From: Streptomyces sp. NBC_00663
Lineage (GTDB): Bacteria > Actinomycetota > Actinomycetes > Streptomycetales > Streptomycetaceae
Length of the DNA: 64,000 nucleotides
Direction: 5' to 3'
Assembly (NCBI RefSeq): GCF_036226885.1
Contig: NZ_CP109027.1
Coordinates: forward strand, 6,262,001 to 6,326,000
Part shown: positions 7,027 through 14,575 of the stretch, piece by piece
Position numbering within the stretch: the first letter of the stretch is position 1
Layout of the letters: every line of letters begins with the position of its first letter
Position numbers and translations under genes: made by a program
Notes under the pieces: generated by a model
What the model was told of the DNA's origin: nothing
Seen by the model: the letters and a program-made list of their open reading frames with translations, nothing else
Database searches by the model: none

Positions 7027-7876
7027 GGACGCGAGCACGCTCACGAGCGCGGAGAAGCGACGCTTCGTGAAGGCGATGCTGGAGCTCAAACGGCGTGGTG
7101 AGTACGACGAGTTCGTCCGGATGCACATCGACTACTACGTCACCGACGGCGAGGGCGGACTCCGTACGGCCCACATGGCGCCGTCGTTCCTGCCCTGGCA
7201 CCGCCGGTTCCTGCTGGACCTGGAGCGGGCGCTGCGCCGGATCGACGCCTCGGTGACCGTGCCGTACTGGGACTGGACCAAGGACCGCAAGGCGGGCGCG
7301 ACGCCCTGGACCAAGGACCTGCTCGGCGGCAGCGGACGGCGTTCGGACCGGCAGGTGACGACCGGGCCGTTCGCCTACGCGTCGGGCAACTGGACCCTCA
7401 AGGAGGGCGTCACCGACGGGGAGTTCCTGACCCGGGACCTCGGACGCGCCCGCGACCCGATCGAACTGCCCACCAGGGCCGAGCTGGAGTCGGCGCTCGC
7501 CGACCCGGTCTACGACGTCTCGCCCTGGGACTCGACGTCGGCGAAGGGGTTCCGCAACCGGCTGGAGGGGTGGGGGAGCGGGCGCGGCTCCGTCGCCTGG
7601 CGCAATCACAACCGGGTGCACCGCTGGGTCGGCGGTGCCATGGTCGGTGGCGCCTCCGTCAACGACCCGGTCTTCTGGATGCACCACGCCTTCGTCGACT
7701 TGCAGTGGTACCGCTGGCAGCACCGGCACCGCGGCGCCCGCTATCTGCCCGCGAAGCCGGCCGCGCCGGGCAGCGCGCAGTACCGGCGGATCGTGGCGCG
7801 GCACGAGAAGCTGCCGCCGTGGGGCGTGACGCCGGACTCGCTGGAGGACGTCAGCGGGATCTACCGCTACGCGTGA
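7010..7876 (+). CDS. melC2: MelC2, tyrosinase
   Basis: A 288-residue binuclear type-3 copper enzyme that oxidises tyrosine and DOPA to quinones for melanin. CuA ligands are H39 (RMHIDYY), H55 (TAHMAPSF) and H64 (PWHRRF). The CuB site shows HNRVHRWVGG and DPVFWMHHAFVD. The enzyme has no signal peptide and is exported with MelC1. Its ATG lies inside the end of melC1, preceded by GGGGGGA, so the two are translationally coupled. A bidirectional terminator follows. Length and motifs are normal for Streptomyces MelC2. Confidence 0.97.
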   Translation: MVYVRKDASTLTSAEKRRFVKAMLELKRRGEYDEFVRMHIDYYVTDGEGGLRTAHMAPSFLPWHRRFLLDLERALRRIDASVTVPYWDWTKDRKAGATPWTKDLLGGSGRRSDRQVTTGPFAYASGNWTLKEGVTDGEFLTRDLGRARDPIELPTRAELESALADPVYDVSPWDSTSAKGFRNRLEGWGSGRGSVAWRNHNRVHRWVGGAMVGGASVNDPVFWMHHAFVDLQWYRWQHRHRGARYLPAKPAAPGSAQYRRIVARHEKLPPWGVTPDSLEDVSGIYRYA

Positions 7877-7897
7877 CGTCTCCTCACGGCGGCACGG

Positions 7898-7932
7898 GAA
7901 GAGCCCCGGCGCTCGGAGTGCCGGGGCTCTTC
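7898..7932. terminator. Bidirectional terminator between melC2 and chaplin
   Basis: A perfect 13-bp stem GAAGAGCCCCGGC (7898-7910) with its complement (7920-7932) and a 9-nt loop, between converging genes. Confidence 0.85.
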
Positions 7933-7947
7933 GGGACTGACGGGAGG

Positions 7948-8229
7948 TCAGTCGCCGTAGCCGTAGCCGCCCTTGTCGTCGATACCGTCGCTGACGTTGG
8001 CGCACGTGTTGCCGAACGCCGGGTTCAGCAGACCGATCAGGTTGGCGGTGTTGCCGCACACGTTGACCGGAACGTGGACCGGGACCTGGACGAGGTTGCC
8101 GGACAGGACGCCGGGCGAGCCGACGGCCTCACCCTGGGCGCCCGCGTCCGCCATGGCCAGACCGGCGCCGCCGAGCGCCATGGCACCGGCGCCGAGGGCG
8201 ACTCCGGCAGCCTTCGCGATGCGAGACAT
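7948..8229 (-). CDS. chpG: Short chaplin (ChpG-like)
   Basis: A 93-residue secreted protein with a signal peptide (MSRIAKAAGVALGAGAMALGGAGLAMADA). The single chaplin domain has SPGVLSGNLVQVPVHVPVNVCGNTANLIGLLNPAFGNTC. A 14-residue tail beyond the second cysteine ends in GGYGYGD, longer than the chaplin at 2745. AAGGAG lies 6-11 nt upstream of the ATG. It converges on melC2, matching the chpG-melC2-melC1 order I recall for S. coelicolor. The product is a rodlet-forming surfactant of aerial hyphae. Confidence 0.93.
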   Translation of the reverse strand: MSRIAKAAGVALGAGAMALGGAGLAMADAGAQGEAVGSPGVLSGNLVQVPVHVPVNVCGNTANLIGLLNPAFGNTCANVSDGIDDKGGYGYGD

Positions 8230-8289
8230 CACGTTCTCCTTTTGGATCGATGACCGCGCGGCGGCAGGACGCGCCACCGCACTTCCCCT

Positions 8290-8317
8290 TCAACGCCGCC
8301 GCTCACGGCTGGTAACG
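8290..8317 (-). promoter_or_regulatory. BldN-like promoter of second chaplin
   Basis: Read on the minus strand: CGTTAC (8317-8312), a 16-nt spacer, CGTTGA (8295-8290). This matches the BldN consensus recalled as CGTAAC-N16-CGTTGA at 11 of 12 positions. The start codon is about 60 nt further on. Confidence 0.65.
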
Positions 8318-8439
8318 GCGATCATGTGCGGATCACCCTTTTTGAACAGGGGGAGCGGGGCTGGGCCGGCCGGCGGGGGCGAACGGCGGGGCCGGAAAAT
8401 CGCTTAGCCGGGGTGTGGGCACTCCACTAGCCTCCGGGC

Positions 8440-8988
8440 ATGACTACCGACCCGCTCATCCGTTTGTTCACCGACGAGAACCGGGTGCGCGTCTTCGCCG
8501 CGGTCGCCCTGGGGGCCGGAACCCCGGAGGAGGTCGTCCGGGCGGCGGGGGTGCCCGTGAAGGAGACCGCGCTGGCACTGCTGAAGCTGCGGGAGCAGGG
8601 GGTGGTGGCGGCCGGCGACGAGGGTCGACTCGCCGTCGCCTACGAGCAGTTCCGGCAGGCCGCGCGTGAGGGGCGGGAGACGGCGGCGCAGGGCGCCGGG
8701 AACCCCGGGTCGGGAGACGCGGACACCGACCTGGTCCTGCGGACCTTCGTCCGGGACGGGCGGCGGCTCGTGCGGCTGCCCGCGCAGTGGACCCGTAAGA
8801 AGCTGGTGCTGAAGTACATCGCCGAGCAGACCTTCGAACCGGGCGTCGAGTATCCGGAACGGACGGTCGACGAGAAGCTGCGCGGCTGGTGCGAGGACGG
8901 CGACATCGACCATGTGACGCTCCGGCGCTATCTGGTGGACCTGGAGCATCTGCGGCGGAGCGCGGGGATCTACCGGCGGGTGGCCTGA
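8440..8988 (+). CDS. DUF2087 protein with N-terminal winged helix
   Basis: A 182-residue cytoplasmic protein. Residues 1-75 look like an ArsR/winged-helix module (LFTDENRVRVFAAVALGAGTPEEVV, then a second helix and ALLKLREQGVV). Residues about 95-180 are the DUF2087 domain (RLVRLPAQWTRKKLVLKYIAEQTF ... YPERTVDEKLRGW ... HVTLRRYLVDLEHLRRS.GIYRRV). The family is often transcription-regulator-like, but its ligands are unknown. It is a single gene, divergent from the chaplin and next to tRNA-Arg. Confidence 0.82.
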   Translation: MTTDPLIRLFTDENRVRVFAAVALGAGTPEEVVRAAGVPVKETALALLKLREQGVVAAGDEGRLAVAYEQFRQAAREGRETAAQGAGNPGSGDADTDLVLRTFVRDGRRLVRLPAQWTRKKLVLKYIAEQTFEPGVEYPERTVDEKLRGWCEDGDIDHVTLRRYLVDLEHLRRSAGIYRRVA

Positions 8989-9027
8989 ACACCTCGGTGC
9001 GACGAGGCCTCGTACGAGGAGGAAGGG

Positions 9028-9100
9028 CGCCCCCGGCAGGACTCGAACCTGCGGCCAAGCGCTTAGAAGGCGCCTGCTCTATCCACTGAGCTACGGGGGC
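9028..9100 (-). tRNA. tRNA-Arg (anticodon UCU)
   Basis: A full cloverleaf on the minus strand: a 7-bp acceptor stem (GCCCCCG with CGGGGGC), D-arm GCTC/GAGC, anticodon loop CTTCTAA giving UCU, and T-arm GCAGG-TTCGAGT-CCTGC. The CCA end is not encoded. It reads the rare AGA codon. Confidence 0.96.
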
Positions 9101-9421
9101 CGGGTGTGGTGGCCTCGTGTCTGGTGCCCGGGTGTGGGCTGATCCGTGACGTTGCCGGGGACAAGGATAGAGCTCCCGGGTCCTTGTCCCTGTTGCTTCG
9201 CCTCCGTGGCTCAATGTGGAGGTTCGGTGAAGCGGTCCTGATAATCGCAGGCAGGTACGAATCGTGCATCGCTTTTGGCGTCTCGCGCACCGGGTGTTGT
9301 GCACTCGTTATGCCTGGACTGTGCCGTTGTCCCAGTCGCCCCTTCCGTCCCTTGTGTTCTGTCGGCGCGCAGACATGCTCATATGCTTCAGAAATCACCT
9401 AAAATTGGGCATTCTTCACAT
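9101..9421. other. Intergenic region between tRNA-Arg and dynA, with inverted repeat
   Basis: No gene is seen in these 321 bases. A perfect 10-bp inverted repeat, GGGACAAGGA (9158-9167) with TCCTTGTCCC (9181-9190), lies about 60 nt upstream of the tRNA. It contains a TATCCT-like -10 hexamer in the tRNA direction. The last 45 bases before dynA are AT-rich and probably hold its promoter. Confidence 0.5.
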
Positions 9422-11029
9422 GTGGTGACCTTGGACGTACGGCCTCAGCTGCTCGACGCACTCTCCGCCCTGCGCGACCGTGTCGCCGCCGCACGCTTCC
9501 CGCTGCCCCTGCCAGGGGCTCCACGCGCGCGTGCCAACCGCGACGAACTGCTCGCCCAGCTCGACGACTACTTGGTGCCCCGCCTGCGGCAACCCGAAGC
9601 ACCCCTGCTGGCTGTGGTCGGGGGTTCGACCGGCGCCGGCAAGTCGACCCTCGTCAACTCCCTTGTGGGACGCCGGGTCAGCGAGGCGGGCGTACTGCGA
9701 CCGACCACCCGCACCCCGGTGCTGGTCTGCCATCCGGAGGACCATCACTGGTTCAGCGGCATGCGGGTGCTGCCCGACCTCACGCGCGTGTGGGTGCCCC
9801 AGCAGGACGGCGGCGACGACCTGTTGCTCCCCGGCGAGGATCCCGCGCGCGTGCTGCGCGTCGAGACCGCCGACACCCTCCCGCCCGGCCTGGCCCTCCT
9901 CGACGCGCCCGACGTCGACTCCCTCGTCGCCGACAACCGCACCCTGGCCGCCGAACTCATCTGCGCGGCCGACATCTGGATCATGGTGACCACCGCCGCG
10001 CGGTACGCCGACGCCGTCCCCTGGCATCTGCTGCGCACCGCCAAGGAGTACGACGCCACCCTCGTCACCGTCCTCGACCGAGTGCCCCACCAGGTCGTCT
10101 CCGAGGTGTCGCGACAGTACGCGGCCCTGCTCACCAAGGCGGGCCTCGGCGACGTACCGCGCTTCACCGTGCCCGAACTGCCCGAGTCGGCCTGGGGCGG
10201 TGGGCTGCTTCCGACCACCGCGGTGGCGTCCCTCAGGACCTGGCTCATCCACCGGACCCAGGACCCCGCCGCCCGCCGGCAGGCCCTCGCCCGCACCGCG
10301 CACGGCGTCCTCGACTCCCTCAAGGCCCGCATGCCCGAACTGGCCGGTGCCGCCGCCGCCCAGTACGCCGCCGCGCTGCGGCTCACCGCCGCCGTCGACG
10401 GGGCGTACGACAGCGAGCACACGCGCGTGCGGGGCCGGTTGCAGGCGGGCGCCGTGCTCGCCGGGGACGCGCTGAAGCGGTGGCGCGCCTTCCCGCTGGA
10501 CTGCACCGCCGGGGAACTCCTCGACGCACTCGTGGAGAGCCTCGCCGCGCTTCTGCTGTGCTCCGTCGCCGCCGCCGACGAGCGCGTCGACGAGGCCTGG
10601 CGGCGCGAACCCGCGGCGGGCGCCCCGGAACTCACCGACCGCGATCCGGCACTGGAGAGCCCCGAGCACCGGATCGGGCTCGCCGTACGACGGTGGCGGC
10701 GCGAACTCGAGGAGTGCGCCGAGGACGAGGTCCGCAACCTCGACCGCAGCGTCGCGCCCGACCCCGAGGTGATCGCCGCCCTCGTCGCCACCGCCCTGCT
10801 CGGCGGCCGACGCGCGCGGTCCGCCGGGGAAGGCCTCGCCGAACGCCTCGGCGCCCATGGCGCACTGCGGCTGCGCGACCGGGGCGGGCGACTGCTCACC
10901 GAGCACCTGGACCGGGTCGTGCACGTCGAGCGCGAGCGCCGGCTCGCGCCGCTCGACGCCCTCGACGTCCATCCCGAACCCCAGGCCGAACTCATTGCCG
11001 CGCTGTCCGTACTTCAGAAGGAGAGGTGA
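9422..11029 (+). CDS. dynA: Dynamin-like GTPase, first of pair (DynA-like)
   Basis: A 535-residue GTPase. The P-loop GGSTGAGKS is at 67-75, a switch-type threonine lies in LRPTTRTP, DAPDVDS is at the G3 position and TVLDRV at G4. A long helical stalk-like C-terminal half follows. No transmembrane helix is seen. The two-gene arrangement with a membrane-anchored partner matches DynA/DynB of S. venezuelae, which stabilise sporulation Z-rings with FtsZ, SepF and SsgB. GTG 9422 (giving MVTLDVRPQLLDAL) follows a short AT-rich stretch without a ribosome-binding site; GTG 9425 and an ATG at 9383 are alternatives. The symbol is by recollection, not alignment. Confidence 0.8.
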   Translation: MVTLDVRPQLLDALSALRDRVAAARFPLPLPGAPRARANRDELLAQLDDYLVPRLRQPEAPLLAVVGGSTGAGKSTLVNSLVGRRVSEAGVLRPTTRTPVLVCHPEDHHWFSGMRVLPDLTRVWVPQQDGGDDLLLPGEDPARVLRVETADTLPPGLALLDAPDVDSLVADNRTLAAELICAADIWIMVTTAARYADAVPWHLLRTAKEYDATLVTVLDRVPHQVVSEVSRQYAALLTKAGLGDVPRFTVPELPESAWGGGLLPTTAVASLRTWLIHRTQDPAARRQALARTAHGVLDSLKARMPELAGAAAAQYAAALRLTAAVDGAYDSEHTRVRGRLQAGAVLAGDALKRWRAFPLDCTAGELLDALVESLAALLLCSVAAADERVDEAWRREPAAGAPELTDRDPALESPEHRIGLAVRRWRRELEECAEDEVRNLDRSVAPDPEVIAALVATALLGGRRARSAGEGLAERLGAHGALRLRDRGGRLLTEHLDRVVHVERERRLAPLDALDVHPEPQAELIAALSVLQKER

Positions 11030-11032
11030 CCG

Positions 11033-13012
11033 GTGACCGCCGTCACTGACCAGGACCACACCGATCACACCGATCACGCGGAGGAGACCGTTTCCGGGGA
11101 GGAGGGCGGGAGCGGAGGCGGGGGAGGTGCGCCGGTGGAGGGCGGTGCTCCGGACGCCGTAGAGGCCGAAGAGGCCCTAGAGGTCGCGGAGCCCGCAGAG
11201 GTCGTGGAGGCGGAGGAAGAAGTGGACGTTGTGGAAGCTGCGGAGGCCGACGAAGGTGCGGGGGGCCAGGATTCCTCCGTCGCTGACCCGGCCGGTCGTG
11301 CGGAATCCGCCGGGGCCTGGGACGACGGGCTGATCGCGCGGCGGGTGAACGAGAACGCCGGTGGTGAGCCGGTCGCCGTCGTGGAGGCGCGGGGGGCCGG
11401 GGCTCCGGTCGCCGCTCCCTTGGCGTACGACGGGTCGCTGCGGTCGCGTCTCGACGCGCTGCGTGAGCTCGTGGGGCTCTCCCGGACCCGGCTCGACAGC
11501 CGGACGCTCGCGGAGGCGGGGCGGGTGCTCGACGAGGCGGCCGCGCGGCGCAGGCTGTCCGGGCAGCACACCGTCGTCGCCATCGCGGGCGCGACCGGCA
11601 GCGGCAAGTCGCAGCTGTTCAACGCGCTCGCCGGAGTGACGATCTCGGAGACGGGCGTACGACGGCCCACCACCGCCGCGCCCATCGCGTGCAGTTGGAG
11701 CGACGGGTCGGCCTCGCTCATCGAGCGGCTCGGCATCCCGCCGCGGCTGCGGCGGCGGCCCCTCCAGAGCGCCGAGGCGGAGGCGCAGTTGCGCGGGCTG
11801 GTGCTCGTCGACCTGCCCGACCACGACTCCGCGGCCGTACAGCACCGCGAGCAGGTCGACCGCGTGCTCGCGCTCGTCGACGCCGTCATCTGGGTCGTCG
11901 ACCCCGAGAAGTACGCGGACGCGATGCTGCACGAGCGCTATCTGCGGCCGATGGCCGGACACGCGGAGGTCATGTTCGTCGTCCTCAACCAGATCGACCG
12001 GCTGCCCGGCGAGGCCACCGAGCAGGTCCTCGACGATCTGCGGCGGCTGCTCGACGAGGACGGGATCGCGCTGGGGGAGTACGGCGAGCCGGGGGCGACC
12101 GTGCTCGCGCTGTCCGCGCTCACCGGCGACGGCATGGGGGAACTGCGGGAGGCGCTCGGACAGTTCGTGGCCGAGCGCGGGGCGCCGGCCCGGCGGATCT
12201 CGGCCGATGTCGACGCCGCCGCGTGGGGGCTGCGGCCGGTGTACGCGACCGGGCGGCGGACCGGGCTGAGCGAGGAGGCGCGGGACGAGTTCGCGGTACG
12301 GCTGGCCGACGCGGTCGGCGCCACGGCGGCCGGCGAGGCGGCCGAGCGGGCGTGGCTGCGCAACGCCAACCGTGCGTGCGGGACGCCGTGGCTGCGGCTG
12401 TGGCGGTGGTACCAGGACCGGCTCGAACCGACCACCGGGCGGTTCCCGTTGCGGGCCCAGGCCGAGGAGGAGGCCACCGCCCGGCAGCGCGTCGAGCAGG
12501 CGGTGCGGACGGTCGCCGACCGGGCCTCGGCGGGGCTGCCGGCGCCGTGGGCGCAGGCGGTACGGGAAGCGGCCGTACGGGGTTCGCAGGGGCTGCCCGA
12601 GGCGCTGGACGAGCTGGCGGCACGGGCCGGACTGCCGCCGGGGCGGCCACCGCGGCCGGGGTGGTGGCCGGCGGCCGTGTTCGCGCAGGCGTCCATGACG
12701 CTGCTTCAGGTCGTCGGCGGGCTGTGGCTGGTCGGGCAGATCGTCGGCTTCATGGCGCCCAACCTCGGGGTGCCGGTGCTGTTGATGGTGGCCGGGATCA
12801 TCGGCGGCCCGTTGGTGGAGTGGAGCTGCCGGATGGCGGCGCGGGGGCCTGCGCGGCGGTACGGCATGGAGGCGGAGCGGCGGCTCAGGGAGGCGGCGGC
12901 CGGGTGCGGGCGGGCTCGGGTGCTCGATCCGGTGGCGTCGGAGTTGCTGCGGTACCGGGAGGTTCGGGAGCAGTACGGGAGGGTGTTGGGGGTGGAGGCG
13001 GGGGTGCGGTGA
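11033..13012 (+). CDS. dynB: Dynamin-like GTPase, membrane-anchored partner (DynB-like)
   Basis: A 659-residue protein. Residues 1-125 are a disordered, strongly acidic extension (runs such as VEAEEALEVAEPAEVVEAEEEVD). The GTPase follows, with P-loop AGATGSGKS near 185, RPTTAAP, DLPDHDS and LNQIDRL. Two hydrophobic helices near 550-600 (SMTLLQVVGGLWLVGQIVG and GVPVLLMVAGIIGG) anchor it to the membrane. GTG is 3 nt after the dynA stop, with AAGGAG inside the dynA end, so the pair is co-translated. DynB recruits DynA to sporulation septa in S. venezuelae. The last codons and stop lie within a tandem repeat that continues downstream. Confidence 0.8.
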   Translation: MTAVTDQDHTDHTDHAEETVSGEEGGSGGGGGAPVEGGAPDAVEAEEALEVAEPAEVVEAEEEVDVVEAAEADEGAGGQDSSVADPAGRAESAGAWDDGLIARRVNENAGGEPVAVVEARGAGAPVAAPLAYDGSLRSRLDALRELVGLSRTRLDSRTLAEAGRVLDEAAARRRLSGQHTVVAIAGATGSGKSQLFNALAGVTISETGVRRPTTAAPIACSWSDGSASLIERLGIPPRLRRRPLQSAEAEAQLRGLVLVDLPDHDSAAVQHREQVDRVLALVDAVIWVVDPEKYADAMLHERYLRPMAGHAEVMFVVLNQIDRLPGEATEQVLDDLRRLLDEDGIALGEYGEPGATVLALSALTGDGMGELREALGQFVAERGAPARRISADVDAAAWGLRPVYATGRRTGLSEEARDEFAVRLADAVGATAAGEAAERAWLRNANRACGTPWLRLWRWYQDRLEPTTGRFPLRAQAEEEATARQRVEQAVRTVADRASAGLPAPWAQAVREAAVRGSQGLPEALDELAARAGLPPGRPPRPGWWPAAVFAQASMTLLQVVGGLWLVGQIVGFMAPNLGVPVLLMVAGIIGGPLVEWSCRMAARGPARRYGMEAERRLREAAAGCGRARVLDPVASELLRYREVREQYGRVLGVEAGVR

Positions 13013-13612
13013 GGCTGTTCCCTGGGGGTGGGTGATGGCCTCTGGGGGTGTGGTGAGCCTGTTCGCCGGGGGTGGGTGGTGGCCCCGGGGGTGCGGTGAG
13101 CCTGTTCCCTGGGGGTGGGTGATGGCCTCCGGGGGTGCGGTGAGCCTGTTCGCCGGGGGTGGGTGGTGGCCCCGGGGGTGCGGTGAGCCTGTTCCCTGGG
13201 GGTGGGTGATGGCCTCCGGGGGTGCGGTGAGCCTGTTCGCCGGGGTGGGTGGTGGCCCCGGGGGTGCGGTGAGCCTGTTCCCTGGGGGTGGGTGATGGCC
13301 TCCGGGGGTGCGGTGAGCCTGTTCGCCGGGGGTGGGTGGTGGCCCCGGGGGTGCGGTGAGCCTGTTCCCTGGGGGTGGGTGATGGCCCCCGGGGGTGCGG
13401 TGACCCCGTTCGCCGGGGGTGGGTGGTGGCCCCGGGGGTGCGGTGAGCCTGTTCCCTGGGGGTGGGTGATGGCCCCGGGGGTGCGGTGACCCCGTTCGCC
13501 GGGGGTGGGTGGTGGCCCCGGGGGTGCGGTGAGCCTGTTCCCTGGGGGTGGGTGATGGCCCCCGGGGGTGCGGTGACCCCGTTCCCCGGGGGTGGGTGAT
13601 GGCCCCGACCCC
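13005..13612. repeat. 87-bp tandem repeat (about 7 copies), G-rich minisatellite
   Basis: Units start at 13005, 13092, 13179, 13265, 13352, 13439 and 13525 (86 or 87 bp each). Each unit is two related half-units of 43-44 bp sharing TGCGGTGAGCCTGTTC and GGGGGTGGGTG. One half reads TTCCCTGGGGG, the other TTCGCCGGGGG. The last copies diverge. The array has no spacers, so it is not CRISPR. The plus strand has many runs of three or more G. The first copy contains the dynB stop codon. Confidence 0.95.
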
Positions 13613-13829
13613 CGGGGGGTGTCGCTCGTTGGGGTGGTGGGGTTTTCCACAGGTGGGGTGGGGGTCCACAGGGCTCGGCGGGATCTGCTCGGCGGAGGCA
13701 GTCTGGCTCCGCGGCGATCGCGGCGTACGCGGTCGGTGCGGCAAGGACGGACGCAGTCGTACGGGACGGGCCCGTGCGCGTGTCCGCTGTCCGTCCGGCA
13801 TGGATGGCCGGACGAGGGAGGGGTTCGCG

Positions 13830-14312
13830 ATGAACGAGACGATCGTGTGCGTGGTGGGGAACGTGGCGACGCAGCCGGTGTACCGGGAGCTGGCGGCCGG
13901 GCCGTCGGCGCGGTTCCGGCTGGCGGTGACCCAGCGCTACTGGGACCGGGAGAAGAGCACGTGGACGGACGGGCACACCAACTTCTTCACGGTGTGGGCC
14001 AATCGACAGCTGGCCACGAACGCGGCGGCGTCGCTGAACGTGGGCGACCCGGTGGTGGTCCAGGGCAGGCTGAAGGTGCGGTCGGACGTGCGCGAGGGGC
14101 AGAACTGGACCTCGGCCGACATCGACGCGGTGGCGATCGGGCACGACCTGGCGCGCGGGACGGCGATGTTCCGACGGGCGCAGAAACCGGACTCGGGGGC
14201 GGTGGGGGCGACGGATGCGCCAGGCGGGGCCGGACAGGCCGAGCCGGACTGGGAGACGCCCGTCGGTGACGGTGCCGTCCAACAGGAGGCTCAGCCCGTC
14301 GCGGTGACGTGA
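13830..14312 (+). CDS. ssbB: SsbB, sporulation-type single-strand DNA-binding protein
   Basis: A 160-residue protein. The N-terminal OB-fold (1-110) opens with MNETIVCVVGNVATQPVYREL and shows FRLAVTQRYWDRE, NFFTVWANRQLA and VVVQGRLKVRS. The short tail ends in PVAVT and lacks the acidic DDDxPF tip that recruits replication partners in the main SsbA. Streptomyces SsbB is the developmental paralogue needed for chromosome segregation into spores. GAGGGAGGGG precedes the ATG. It is monocistronic, between the G-rich repeat and a surface-protein gene. Confidence 0.92.
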   Translation: MNETIVCVVGNVATQPVYRELAAGPSARFRLAVTQRYWDREKSTWTDGHTNFFTVWANRQLATNAAASLNVGDPVVVQGRLKVRSDVREGQNWTSADIDAVAIGHDLARGTAMFRRAQKPDSGAVGATDAPGGAGQAEPDWETPVGDGAVQQEAQPVAVT

Positions 14313-14575
14313 CGTCAGCCGAGCTGAGCGCACCGTACCGAACTGCGGCTTATCGGCGAATGCGCCCCGATCGACCCTGGTGGATTTGTCGATAAGCCCT
14401 GCTCGCGAGTGATCTTGGCGATAACGATTCCGAGTCGGATCGGCCGTGCGACGGCATCACCGGGAACCGTGGTGCGGCGCTTCCTTAGGATGCCGAACGT
14501 GGCTCTCGGGGCTTCTGATTCTGCTGGTGGGACCGTTCCCCCCACGTCAACGGGTCCTGCCTGAAGGGGAATTCT

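Noticed and set aside
11177..13801. An 874-residue open frame on the minus strand with 29-residue PPPTPGEQAHRTPGGH-type repeats
   Set aside because: It is antisense to dynB and the 87-bp repeat. It stays open because of GC bias and a repeat period that is a multiple of three. It has no ribosome-binding site, and the dynB and ssbB frames are clearly coding.
12885..14333. A 482-residue minus-strand frame over the repeat and ssbB
   Set aside because: A shadow of ssbB plus the tandem repeat, with no domain and no plausible start.
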